A stretch of 64,000 nucleotides of DNA. It comes from Pachypanchax playfairii. Lineage: Eukaryota; Chordata; Actinopteri; Cyprinodontiformes; Aplocheilidae. The DNA is taken from positions 617,994 through 681,993 of the forward strand of contig SSNP01000011.1 of assembly GCA_006937955.1 (NCBI GenBank). The letters are read 5' to 3'. Below, in pieces: positions 45,572 through 57,006 of the stretch (position 1 is its first letter; each line of letters starts with the position of its first letter). Position numbers and translations under genes: made by a program. The notes below the pieces were generated by a model. It did not search any database, had not been told where the DNA came from, and was given only the letters and a program-made list of their open reading frames with translations.

Positions 45572-45939
45572 TGATGAATCACCAATAATGGACTTGTATT
45601 TACTATATGAACATTTGGGGATTTGGACATTAGCAGTTGATTGTCATCTTACCAGGAAGACATTCACTGAGGTACAGATTTGGTGTAATATCATCAAAAT
45701 TCATATAGATGGAGAGATCAATCGATTGATCGATCTTTGCTGCATTTGGCTGAATCTGATAATAAACATTAGTGACCCAGTGGCATTGGAAGCCAGACAT
45801 GCTTAGACCATCACACTGCCTCCACCATGCTTCACAGAAGATGTGGTGTCCTTTGGATTATGAGCCAAATGTTTCAGGTAGGTGTATGCTGTTGTTCACT
45901 GGACACCCACTTGGCGTACAGGGGTATAAATGGTGCGGA

Positions 45940-46596
45940 CCCACCCACTGAACAGGCAGAACATTGACACAACATTGATATGGATATCAGCTTTTATAGG
46001 ATTACCACAGATCGCAAAAGTAGACAAACTGGCTAAAAAACTGAGTAAGAGGAGTAAATATAGCTATGAATATAAAATTTTCCAAATCAGAAGGAAAACG
46101 CGATATGGATGGTGGGAATGACTGAATGGCAAAAATGTTGTGATGAGACACTGAAAATGTGACATTTATATACAATTCGAAAAACTGGAGACAATGGAAA
46201 TTAAGGGCAAGAACTGGAGAGAACAAATAATCATCGGTAGACTAAGAACAGGACAGACAAACAGTTCATTGTATATTATAGGGAAACATGATGGAAGATG
46301 TAGATGGTGCCAAGAAAGGGAAACTGTGGAGCATGTCTTATTGTTTTGCTGAAAGTATGAGAAGGAAAGGAAGTAAAGTTATGAGAAGATTAGGCATAAA
46401 TGTGTTAATATTATTAATGCTGGTGGGTCAGAAGAAGGGAGGAGGATATTTTTTGTGTCTCTGAGGAAAACAGCAGCATTGCAGATGATTTAGATTTTTG
46501 GGTTCAGTAGAGAAGGAATAAATATGCAAACCAAAGGAGGCAGTAATGCATCAGCCACGGATGCAAGCTGCCATTAAACACCACCGAAGAAGAAAA
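45940..46596 (+). mobile_element. 3' fragment of an RNase H-bearing LINE
   Basis: The frame at 45,970-46,070 reads LIWISAFIG...AKVDKLAKK, the pattern of the LINE RNase H domain (WIPAHxG...xxDxLAK). Next come RLRTGQTNSSLYIIGKH and a CRWCQERETVEHVLLFC zinc-knuckle-like block near 46,300, interrupted by a stop. The 3' end CACCGAAGAAGAAA at about 46,595 is typical of fish LINEs of this kind. An I-superclade (for example Nimb-like) origin is inferred. The element is dead and ends about 480 bases before the rnf10 start. Confidence 0.65.
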
Positions 46597-47074
46597 CTGG
46601 GCGTTACTAGAAACATCCGGGTCCCTCATGCTCTTGTCTGGCGACCCGTCGCCATTAGTGCACGTTTGTTTTTTTCGGACCCATTTTTTGCTAAAATCTA
46701 AACAGCGTGTTGTTTTCCAGACATTGGAAAACGTTTAGCGCCTTGTTAAGGGCACATTGTTTTCCTTAACGAGTAAAAATCTTAAACTCGGGGGTTTTGG
46801 CCCCGCGTTGTGAGTTTTCGTTCTCTCATCTAACAGGTTTTCTAACTTGAGACGCTAAAACCGTGTCTCTTTTTTTTCTTGCGTTTGATTTGTCGTCAAA
46901 ATGTCGCCGTAATGGGGTCGCCGCGTTTGACAGAAATGAATCAGGGCCTTCGTCGCCTGACCCGCACTTATTGCAGCCCATTTTCTTCCTCCGTTTTTGT
47001 TTTTGATGCTAGAGAGCTCAGCTGCTCTCTGCTCGCAGCTCGGCCTCAACACCTCTCACCGCACGGAGACAAAC
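46597..47074 (+). promoter_or_regulatory. rnf10 promoter and 5'UTR region
   Basis: The sequence becomes richer in CpG dinucleotides right after the LINE fragment (for example 46,620-46,960), consistent with a housekeeping promoter feeding rnf10. No TATA box is evident. The transcription start is not resolvable. Confidence 0.5.
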
Positions 47075-50000
47075 ATGGAGAAAAACCCCAGCAGCAGCAC
47101 CAGCTCCAAGGTTCCACCTCGTTCAAGCTCGACAGGCCCACCACCAGGCGAATCTAAACCAAAATCAGGTAAAAATATAACAAAAACATCGATAATGGCT
47201 CTTTATTATTGCGGTGCGGCCTGTTTGGGCCCAGACAGGTTGTTTATCTGGAGATACTGACGTCACGATCAAAACATTTGACCCACCGACAGTCAGAAAT
47301 GTTACTGTATAATATTTTGTTAGTTTGTATTAGTGTTCCACTTTGTCCAATGTGTTAATTTCATCGATCGTCTTGGTGCACTTATTAACTTTAACACCCT
47401 ATTGTACAAAATTCAGTTAATTTATAGATTTTATGTCCAGCTAGCTCTATGAGCTTTGATAAGTTATTTAAAATAGTTTAATTCACGGAAAAGTTAAACA
47501 TTTTTGTGAATTTTTTTTTCATGTAAGTGATTGCAATGAAACACGGATGGGGATTTTAGTGTTTAAATATGTTTGTGGAAATATTCCCTTCAGTTAACGG
47601 GTAGCAGCTGACACTGAACTTGCAAGTTACAGTATCTGCTCACAGATCATGAAAAGAAAAAACAATGTCAGAAGACATGCATGCATTGATCTTTGAAGAG
47701 TATTGGTCTGTTGCAGAGAGGCTGACTGCACAAATCAATTTAACAACCTACTACAATTTAAAACAACTTTTTTCTGTAACACTAATGAGAAACAATTTAT
47801 TTGGATGCTGTACCTATAATGTTTTCTGAACTGTTGCTTTTTGATCTGATGTATTGTTATATTTAACTTTCAGAAGGTAAAAATAATGGGGGCTCTAAGC
47901 GCTACAGCCGTAAGCGTGAGCCCTCCTTTCCTAAAGCAGACAGTTTCCCCGGCCCTCGCCGCACCAGTTCACAGAAAAGCAAGAATTTTGACAAGAGACC
48001 CCCTCAGAGAGGTGGAGGACGACAATATGGAGTTGCAGGTGGAGGACGACGTGAGGAGGTTGGTATTCTATTTGTTCTAGTTAAATACAAGACAATTGTT
48101 CCTCAGTATTGTTCTACAAACAGTTAAAATAAAAAATAAAATTTTGCTAATTTGTGATCACCATCTGCTTCACCAGGTAGCAGAGACACGCCGGGCCGAA
48201 TTTAGCCCGGCACAGTTTTCTGGACCCAAAAAAATAAGCCTAAACCATCTGCTAAACTTCACTTTTGAACCCAGAGGTGGTAATGATGGTATTGGAGATG
48301 GTGGCCACTCCTATTGGGGCCGCCGAAACAAGTGGGGCCACAAGAGCAAACCCTTTAACAAGGAGCTTTTTCTACAAGCCAAGTAAACAGAACTCAGACC
48401 TCAGGCAGTTTGTTTTTTGAATTAAAAGGAGACTGAAAATCTGAAGATCACCTGCTGTTTGTGTTTCAGTTGCCAGTTTGTGGTTACTGATGACCAGGAC
48501 TACAAGGCTCACTTCACTGATCCAGACACGCTGGTCAACTGGGATTGTGTGCAGCAAGTGGTGCGTGTAAACTAGCTACAGCCAGCAATACAGTGTCTCC
48601 AGCATTTAAAAAAAACTGTTTATATCAAACTCATTGTTGCCACTGCTTGTCTGTTTTTACAAAAAGTAAAACACAATATGGCAAATTGTTTGTGTTTCTC
48701 CACAGCGCATCTATAGCCATGAGGTGCCGTCTTGCCCGATCTGCCTCTACCCTCCTGTGGCGGCCCGCATCACACGGTGCGGACACATCTTCTGCTGGCC
48801 GTGCATGTTGCACTACCTGTCTCTTAGTGACAAGAGCTGGTCCAAGTGTCCCATCTGCTATGAAGCTGTGCACACAGCTGACCTGAAGAGGTAGATAAGA
48901 AAACAAACCAATTCTGAGATGCAAACCTACAAAAAGAAACGATTTAAATATTTTTATAACGTCGCAACACCATTAAAATTACATAAGTAGTTTATTTAAA
49001 TTTGTTTGAGATGTTTTTTTAAATACTGCTGTTTGTTGCAGTGTGGTTGCTATGGAGACAAAGCAATATGTGGCTGGAGATGAAATCACCATGCGCCTGA
49101 TGCGGAGAGAAAAGGGGGCTCTGGTTGCATTGCCAAGCTCTCAGTGGGTGAAGGTGGAGGAACCTGTTCGCCTTGGGGGTAACGCATCACTAATGGTTGT
49201 CTACCATCATACTCCCGAGTCCATTATGGCATTCAGTAACTGGTTTCTGTGAAAGAGAGTTTGTTTCTTCTTGAGTAAAAGAGACTGAATGTGCTGCAGT
49301 TGAAAAGAAAATCAGACATTTAAAAATGATAAATTACATTTTCAGCTATCGTGTTTTGTAGATGCTGCTTTGAGCCCATTCTCCAAGTTGCTGCTGACCT
49401 CCCCAGCACAGGCCCTAAACCTGGTCACAGAGGAAAGGGCAGTCCTGCAGGCTCAGCTGAGCCAGGAAGAGGATGCCCAGGGCTGCTTCATCCAGAGCGC
49501 CCTTTGTCTGTTGCAGGTAAGAACTACCTATTGGTGGCATCAGAAATTTTGGATCATTTGATGGTAGTCAGTGGTGTATTAAAAAGAATCAGGACAAGTC
49601 GCAGTGTGAAAACTGCACAGGCTTGAAAAACACCAAAAACATTCAAATATAATACATTTTTTATTAGAAAATATAAGTGTACAAACAAGTAATTGTCGAT
49701 ATTGGGTGTCTTTGTGTTGTAGGAACGAGAGGAAGCTCTGCAGATGCAACAAAATGACCACAGCCCTAATTTGGCCTCACTGACTCTGAAAGAATCTTCT
49801 CCCCCAGCGAAGGAAGTGGTGACTAATATCAGCAGTGCCAAACCTGTTCTGCAGTACTCCTCAGCGTTTGATGACGAGGTGGTGGAGCTTACAGAAGACG
49901 CAGCTGCAGAGCTGCCTGATGTACCTGAGGCCACCCTGGAGAGTGTGCAGGAGGAGTCTGCTGAGGCCATGATGGATGCTGCACCTAAGCCTGAGCATCA

Positions 50001-51812
50001 TGACGAGTGCTTGGCCAATCAGACAGAGTCCGCACACCCCTCAGCCATTGTGGTGCACGGACCTTACTACTACTTCTACCAAGGTGTGTAACTTTCAGCT
50101 CTACTACCTGGTCCAGTAAACAAAATGATGCCAGGAGAAAAATATTTCCAGGAATCGAGTTGCCTGTATTTTTCAGATTTTTTTTTTTTTCCCCCACAGC
50201 TGATGACTGCCAGCAGATGTTCCTGCATCCTGTGAATGTGCGCTGTTTGTTGCGTGAATACGGCAGCTTGGAGGCCTGTCCCGACACCATCACTGCCACA
50301 GTGGTAGAGATCGTTGGACACACAGTCACTGAGGTCAGCAGATTAAACAAATAACAAAGCAGAATCACAAAATCACTACTAGATTTGGCTTGATTGTTTA
50401 TTTGCTCTTTCATGGCTTCATCTCAGGAGGTCCGCCGTCGAAATCGCTATCTTGCTCACCTGCCTCTCACATGCGAGTTTAGCATTTGTGAGTTGGCTCT
50501 TCAGCCACCAATCCTGTCTAAAGAAACCCTGGACACATTTTCAGATGACCTGGAGAAGAGAAGACGCCTGAGGCAGAAGAAAGCTAGAGATGAAAAGCGC
50601 AGAGAGAAGCGAATTGAAATGGAAGAGAACAAGAAGCAGGGTAAATGTAAGTACCAGCTGGGATTCTTAAAAATTATCAGTTTTTTGAGCAATAATTCAG
50701 CAGTAAGATACATTCACTTGTGGTGTTTCAGATCCTGAAGTGCAAATTGGGCTGGAGAACCTTCATCATTTTCCAGCATTCGGCTCTCCGCCTCACAACA
50801 GCAGCCCACAGATCCAACCTGATTTCAGTTTAGCTCCTCCATCCCCCCTCAGTCCTGCGTCAGGTAAGACCAGCTCCATCATTTATGGGGCTTATTGTTA
50901 TGCATCTGAATATAATACAAATATATTCTCAGGATTTTTTCTCTTTGTTACAGATGGGGCGAGATTTCAGAGTCTGAATGTGTCCTCACCCATTGTGGGC
51001 AGCGTGGAGGATGATTCCCACTGCATGTCATTTGCACAGGTGTGCATGGTAAAAGATACTGAGATTGCCTGTGGTGAAATAAGAAGAGTGTCCTGTACAG
51101 TATGTTGACATGGTGTTATCTCGTGTCTTTATAGATGCTAAAAGATGGAAAGGCTAGAGTAGATGCTGGACCCAGGATCACTCCAAAGAAAGGTGGTGAA
51201 CATCTGTAGATGTTTGACTTCAGCTGCTTTAGGCATCAAAAAAATTAAATGTTTATCTCAACATATCTTTACTTGTGACATAACCCCCCCCACCCAAAAT
51301 AGTATGTTTAAAAAATGGATACTGTTCTTTATTTTTAATGGGCAATTTCATTTTTCAGGAAAACTTAAAAACAAGTTTTCGATACAAAGAGAAATCATTG
51401 AAACTTTGTGTATTATTGTGCACTTTCAAGAACTGTAAAGACCCCCAACTGCTTGTTTTCAAGATTGTGGTTTCCCCCTTGCAGATAAGCTTCTAGCCCC
51501 CCCAGCAGCCGACAGTGATGGTGAAAGTGACGGGTCCGATCGCATCCCTGTGCCCAGCTTTCAAAATTCCTTCAGCCAGGCTTTTGAAAAGGCACTTCTG
51601 CAGCTGGACAATGGCCATGCTACCCCACCACAACCTGTGGTTGAACCAGGTCTATAACAGCATGTTATTTCTGTTTTATATTTTTAACTGATTAAATGTT
51701 TGCTGTTTCACTCATTCTGTGCTTGTCCACTTTTTTAGATGAAAAGGGAGGAAAGAAGAAAAAGAAAAAGCAGAAACTTCTGTTTAGCACGTCTATGGTT
51801 CACACCAAGTAG
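47075..51812 (+). CDS. rnf10: RING finger protein 10 (E3 ubiquitin ligase), complete, 15 exons
   Basis: RNF10 is a RING E3 ligase implicated in ubiquitination of 40S ribosomal proteins on stalled ribosomes and in neural and myelin gene control. Exons: 47075-47168, 47874-48058, 48177-48382, 48470-48560, 48706-48890, 49042-49178, 49362-49516, 49723-50083, 50200-50333, 50427-50646, 50732-50863, 50954-51039, 51135-51192, 51485-51649, 51739-51812. Total 2,283 nt (760 aa; human about 811), in phase. The RING is C3HC4 at residues 202-243 (CPIC...CGHIFCWPC...CPIC). Other landmarks are FEPRGG, NKWGHK, YYYFYQADDCQQMFLHPVN, LPLTCEFSICELALQPP, a basic helix and the ending KLLFSTSMVHTK. I chose ATG 47,075 (MEKNPSSS, A at -3, G at +4) over the weaker in-frame ATG at 47,006. 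The donor after the second exon (GTTGGT) is weak. Confidence 0.95.
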
Positions 51813-53149
51813 ACAACTGAAGTTCATTTAACCATAATATCTTCCAACTGCTTGTTTTTTTTTTTTTCTTTCCATGCCAATTTTTCTTGGAACTCTGAAA
51901 ATTGGTTGTAGTGTGTAGCCAAAGTTCCTGCAGCTTCAGACTTTGCTTCTTTGAGTTGATTTACCATCTGTTTAATTTACACAATTTTTTGGGATGTTCT
52001 CCTGGGTCAGAGTTTTGTCATGTTCCTGTTGCACTGAAAGCTTTTCAGGTAACGTCTAGTTCAGATGCTAAGTCAAGTTTCTGGCTCTTAATACCCAACA
52101 TTAATGAGGCTTTTCATGACTTAAGATTAACAAATTCTTACAGCAGATAGTCTATAGTACCCAAAAATGATGGGATAAAACCATTTTAGTATGTCATTAT
52201 AAAGTAGCAGTCAGTCAGCTGCAGGTATTTGCACCTTTTTAAGCTTTCCAATCACTCAAACAGCAACAGTTTGGAAGCTTTCAGTGTTTGTCGAGGGTGT
52301 TAAGCCCTTCGGGATACTGAATATTGGAGGTTGCAGAAATCAAACTTGTAGTATTTCAAAACACAAATACATGTTGTAATACAAGCAAATAAAACAGTAT
52401 TGTATCAAAACACAAGTTCAACAGAGAACGATCTGCTTAGATAAACTTGAAAACACTGTCACTTTGTCCTGTATCCTTTTTTCATTTGGAAAGTTTACTC
52501 ACTTTAATCTTCCCCCCAGCTTTGTTTCAGAGTTAAAGTGTGTGAAGTTGGAGGATTATGGAGATTTAAAAATGCTTGTGAAATTTCAAGAAAAATAGAT
52601 TGAATATTTTTGTTTGAGGGTTCTTCAATGCACCTATATTTTTGAGCAGGTCTATGGGCTAGAAAGAATAAGTAGTGTGTTGCAGTGAATAAAGATTTAA
52701 GCACAAATATCTGACCGTGAGCTGCAATGTTTTCTCAAACACATTGATGTCGTGTTCTTGGCTCTACATGTCCACATGAAGACAACCCAGAGAAGCCAGA
52801 TATATGTAGTAAAGTTTACTGAGAACAACTACCATATTAATCTATATGTAATATCTACCCATAAATAATTAAAAACTGGGAAATTGCCAGTCTTATTTCT
52901 GGATTAAACACATTAATTCTTCTCAGTTTAGCACAATAGAAACAGGAACATAAGAAGAAATGTACATTTAATTTTGTGATGTAATATTTAATGAATAAAA
53001 TCGACCTTCTATGGTTATTTGGTTACATATAAGATAAACCTGCTGGTATGAAGCATCTATTAACGTCTCTGGTTTGAAGTATCAAACGTATGAGCGTTTT
53101 TTAATGTACTTTATTTTGAAAGTATTTTCCGGAAACGTATACCGTGTTA
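51813..53149 (+). other. rnf10 3'UTR and rnf10/KIAA1671-like spacer
   Basis: AT-rich, non-coding. AATAAA hexamers at 52,388-52,393 and 52,688-52,693 are likely rnf10 polyadenylation signals, giving a 3'UTR of 0.6-0.9 kb. Nothing else is recognised up to the next promoter. Confidence 0.55.
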
Positions 53150-53377
53150 GCTTACTTGACTGATGAACGGAGCTAACTAACCAGTCAGACGGTTGGTCTG
53201 GTCTATCCTGTCAACAGTACTGCAACCTGAGACGGGATAGACAAACCTGCTAACTTAGCCACTCTGCTAACCTCTATTAATTGTCACGACTTGTAAGTAT
53301 CGTGCAAAGTTTCCTCAATATATCGCGTTGGAATTTAGTTCAACAAGAGACGAGGATTTCCCGACTTCGCCGTTTTG
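53150..53377 (+). other. Probable non-coding first exon of the KIAA1671-like gene
   Basis: Two good donor sequences, GTAAGT at 53,293 and at 53,378, follow a stretch that is less AT-rich than its neighbours. This is 3.6 kb upstream of a coding exon that begins with an acceptor one base before its ATG, so a 5'UTR exon must exist upstream. Which donor is used cannot be told from sequence. Confidence 0.4.
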
Positions 53378-56300
53378 GTAAGTTGTTTCCACTGTGTCTC
53401 AAACAGCCACCAAAAGACAAATTCGGTCAATGTTTCCATTTTGTAAGTTGTTGAGTTGTTAGCACTCGGTTGTTGATGCATTTACAGGCTTTTGTTTGAG
53501 TTCTGGGACACTTCGGGATCCAGGTTTTCTCTGAATCCGTTAAAACTCAATGTATAAACGTGTTTTTTGTTGATTTCACGTACTCCGGTTCTGAACAGGC
53601 CAAACTGGACCGAATACCATTAATTATCCCTGGTTAGTAGAGATGAGGAGGAGGAGACGAGGAAGAAACTCCCACTTGTTGAAATGACTTTGCTGTAAAA
53701 TTACAAACAATAAATAGAAACCTGTTTCTAGTTGTTCATATTTAAAACTCGATCTGCAGCATCTGATGGTCTAAATTCAACCATTTGTGTAGGTTTTTGC
53801 TGCAGCACCTGTGGAGCATCTGACAGGTACATGAAATCAAACTACATTAAATAGCTGCAGTATTAGATAATCCATTGGTAAAGTCATTTAGTACAGTTTT
53901 ATTCTAAATTAATACTTTCTTAAGAAAAAGTAATTTTTTTCTGCTGGTAATAAACTGGTTGAGATGAATTTGGAGGGAATTTCCTTTTGTATAACCTTTG
54001 TATAACCGGCTGAGCCAGACTGGATATCCTTTGCTGTCACAACACAACATACTCCATGTTAGTTTACGCTACAGCTTACTCACACACATGAACTGTCTAC
54101 TAAAAATTTAAGAAATGTAGTTTTACCTTTATTAAAAAATGCCAAACATATAAATCATTAGTCTGAAATGGATTCCAGACGTAGTGAATTGTTGTTTTTT
54201 GGGGTTTTCAGTAATGACTTGTTTGCAGGATAGTCACTCCTACATATGTCTGAGCCTATATAAAAGAGACACTTTCCTAATCCCTGCTGTGCTGCTTGAC
54301 CCACCATCACACTGAATGTTTAGCATTCCATCTGGGCAGAGGCGTTTCCTGTCAACATGAAAAGGTTGTGTTTTTAAAAAGGTTTGCAAGCTCATTTAGC
54401 AAACCACGTTCCACCATGCTTTCTCTGCATCATCCTGTGTTCTTATCTCTTTCTTTTAAAAAAATAAAAGGACAGCAAACAACTGTGTTTGTGCTGCTTT
54501 TAGTTCTAATATGCATACATTGAATTTACATGAATTCACTGTTGGAAAGAGGGTGTGAGCCACAGCGAGTGAGTTGCAATCCAGGCCACAATGCAAATAT
54601 TCAAGTAAAAAAAAAAAAGAGAATGAACAGCGGGCAGAGTTAATGAATTTCCTGGAGCATGTAGTCGTATTTTACATCTGGACATACACTGTTGTTGACT
54701 CAAAGGTGTGGATTTGACACTATTTAGTGAAGTCTGTGTCAGTGTACTTGTTATCATGTATGCGTGAGAGCACCAGTGATTCCCCTCACCCCCACCCCAA
54801 CCCTGATTTAGTATTAACTGTATTTCACTGCTGTGAAACGCTTGTCTGCTTTTTTTTATACAGAATTTATTTCTCTTAGGCTTCTTCACCTGATTCCTCT
54901 TGTGTGCTATGACATCCTGGCTCGGTCACAACAAAAGCTCAAGCTTTACAGCAGACGGTTGACATCTGGCCAGGTAGGATACGCTGGGATTATTTTCAGC
55001 ATCTTAATGGAAAATTGTCATTTTAAAAGGGAATTTACCAGCAACACAGCAACATGTGGAAAGCATTATCAGATGTGAAGGAGCCTCTTAAAGGGCCAGC
55101 AAAAGAATGTGTTTATTTCTGTCTTTATTATTACTATGGAAACACGTAGATAAAAGCAGAAATCATTATGTGTCATAAGTCTGGTAATCTTCCTGTATCA
55201 CCTTTGAACAGAAGAAAAGATTTGAAAGAAACAAGCTGAATGTTTATTCATAGTGATATGAGTTGGCTGAGTGATTTTACATTTGACATGTTAGAATAGA
55301 GAAGGTCAACAATGACGTTTCACTGCTATCCAGACACTCCTTTTCAGATGATCTACCATATCACAACTACTCCAGTATTTCAAGTTAGTGATGCACGTTT
55401 ACAAGTTGATTTGATGCACCAGACTAAAGAATTCTCTGCAATAACACAGTCACGTGAAGCTACCTCATTGTTAATGTTTCTTCTTTCAAGCAAAATACAG
55501 TAGAGGTTACAGATATAGGTTTTTCTACTATCCTTATCACAAATATGGATTTATTTAAAAAACATGTAGGAGAACTGGATGTTTAAGGAGCAAATCGAAA
55601 CTTAAAGAGAAAAGTATTCTCACTATGAAAGAGTTTAATGGTGGGCTGCAGTGAGCTACGTGAACAACAGCTGCATCTTATTTATTTTACTGTCAATCTG
55701 CCCAGTACATACAAGCATGAACAATATATCATTCAGACTGTATGTTATTACCTCTAAAACACAATGCAGCATGTTTAAGATGTATAGAAAGTATGTACTT
55801 AAATACTAAAGGTCTGTAAAAGTGAAATAAATTTGCCTGAAGAACATCAACATGCTGAGCTCACCACTAACACAGCTGGTGATTGGACAATAGATCTTTT
55901 TCACATTGGATATTTTCTTTTACTGTGCAAATGTTTTAAACCGGTATAACAAAATGCTGCATAATAAGAATAAATTATATTAGTTTATTTTTTTTCATTT
56001 GAACAATGTGAATCATATCAATATGTGCTGTGAACATCAGTTCCCATTAAAACAGTGTTGGTTGCACAAAGTCAGGGTTTTTCTGGGCTCCAGGTGTTCT
56101 GATGAGACAAACATGTAAATATTGCTGTAGTTCTGCTTTAACAGGATGCTGTAGAGTGAAACAATCATGGAGATTTATCCTTCATGCGGCTCTGATCTCA
56201 ACATCATTGATTATATTAGGTAAAACATGAAAAGACATAAGATTTGTAGATATGTCTCCGTGTGAAGAATTGATGCGGTATTAAAGTTACAGCTGCTTAC

Positions 56301-57005
56301 AACAAATATTAGATTTCATTTAGAGGTTTTCCTACTGCCTAAAACTTTTGCACAGTGTTGTACATCATTACACAAAAGTAAAAAGTGTGAATAATTCTAT
56401 CATTTATTAAGTTTTTTAACATAATGATTCCTCCGCTTTATATTATCCACATTTAATGGACTTGAACCAAAGTTGTTCAGTTCTCCAAGGAATTTTGACC
56501 TTTGAGGTGTCACAATGAGGAAGAAGTTTCCTTGTCTGAAAATACAACACGAGTCAATGAGTAATACCTTCTGGTAAATGATTTAAAGATGCAACATTTC
56601 AAAATTGTTTTAGATTTTACACTTTTCATTTGAATTCTGCTGCTAAACAGCTCAGGTTTAGTTCTAATGGAAGTTTGACTGTAAATTCTCACTTTAATGT
56701 GACAGAATAAAATTTAGCCACTATTACATGTATTTCCACAAATGTCATTTATACTGTTGTGTCAAAAATGTTTTGCCAGAAAGATTTATATTGTGTTGTT
56801 GGTGTTTTTTTTTTTCCTCTAAGTCAGATCATTGTATTATAATATCAACTATTTCCAAGACAAGCTCAAAACTTTTCAGCAGATCAGAGAGTTTGAAGTT
56901 AATTCCAAGGTTTATTTTGTGTTTAGAACTGTTTTGATTAATAAAATCAGTTTTTTTTTTTTTTTTTTTTTTACTAAGAAATATTTCTTTATTTATTTTG
57001 AAAAG
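53378..57005 (+). other. KIAA1671-like intron 1
   Basis: 3.6 kb of AT-rich sequence with no recognisable exon or classified repeat. It ends with a 22-base T run (56,951-56,972), a pyrimidine-rich stretch and the acceptor GAAAAG|G at 57,005. Confidence 0.5.
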
Positions 57006-57006
57006 G

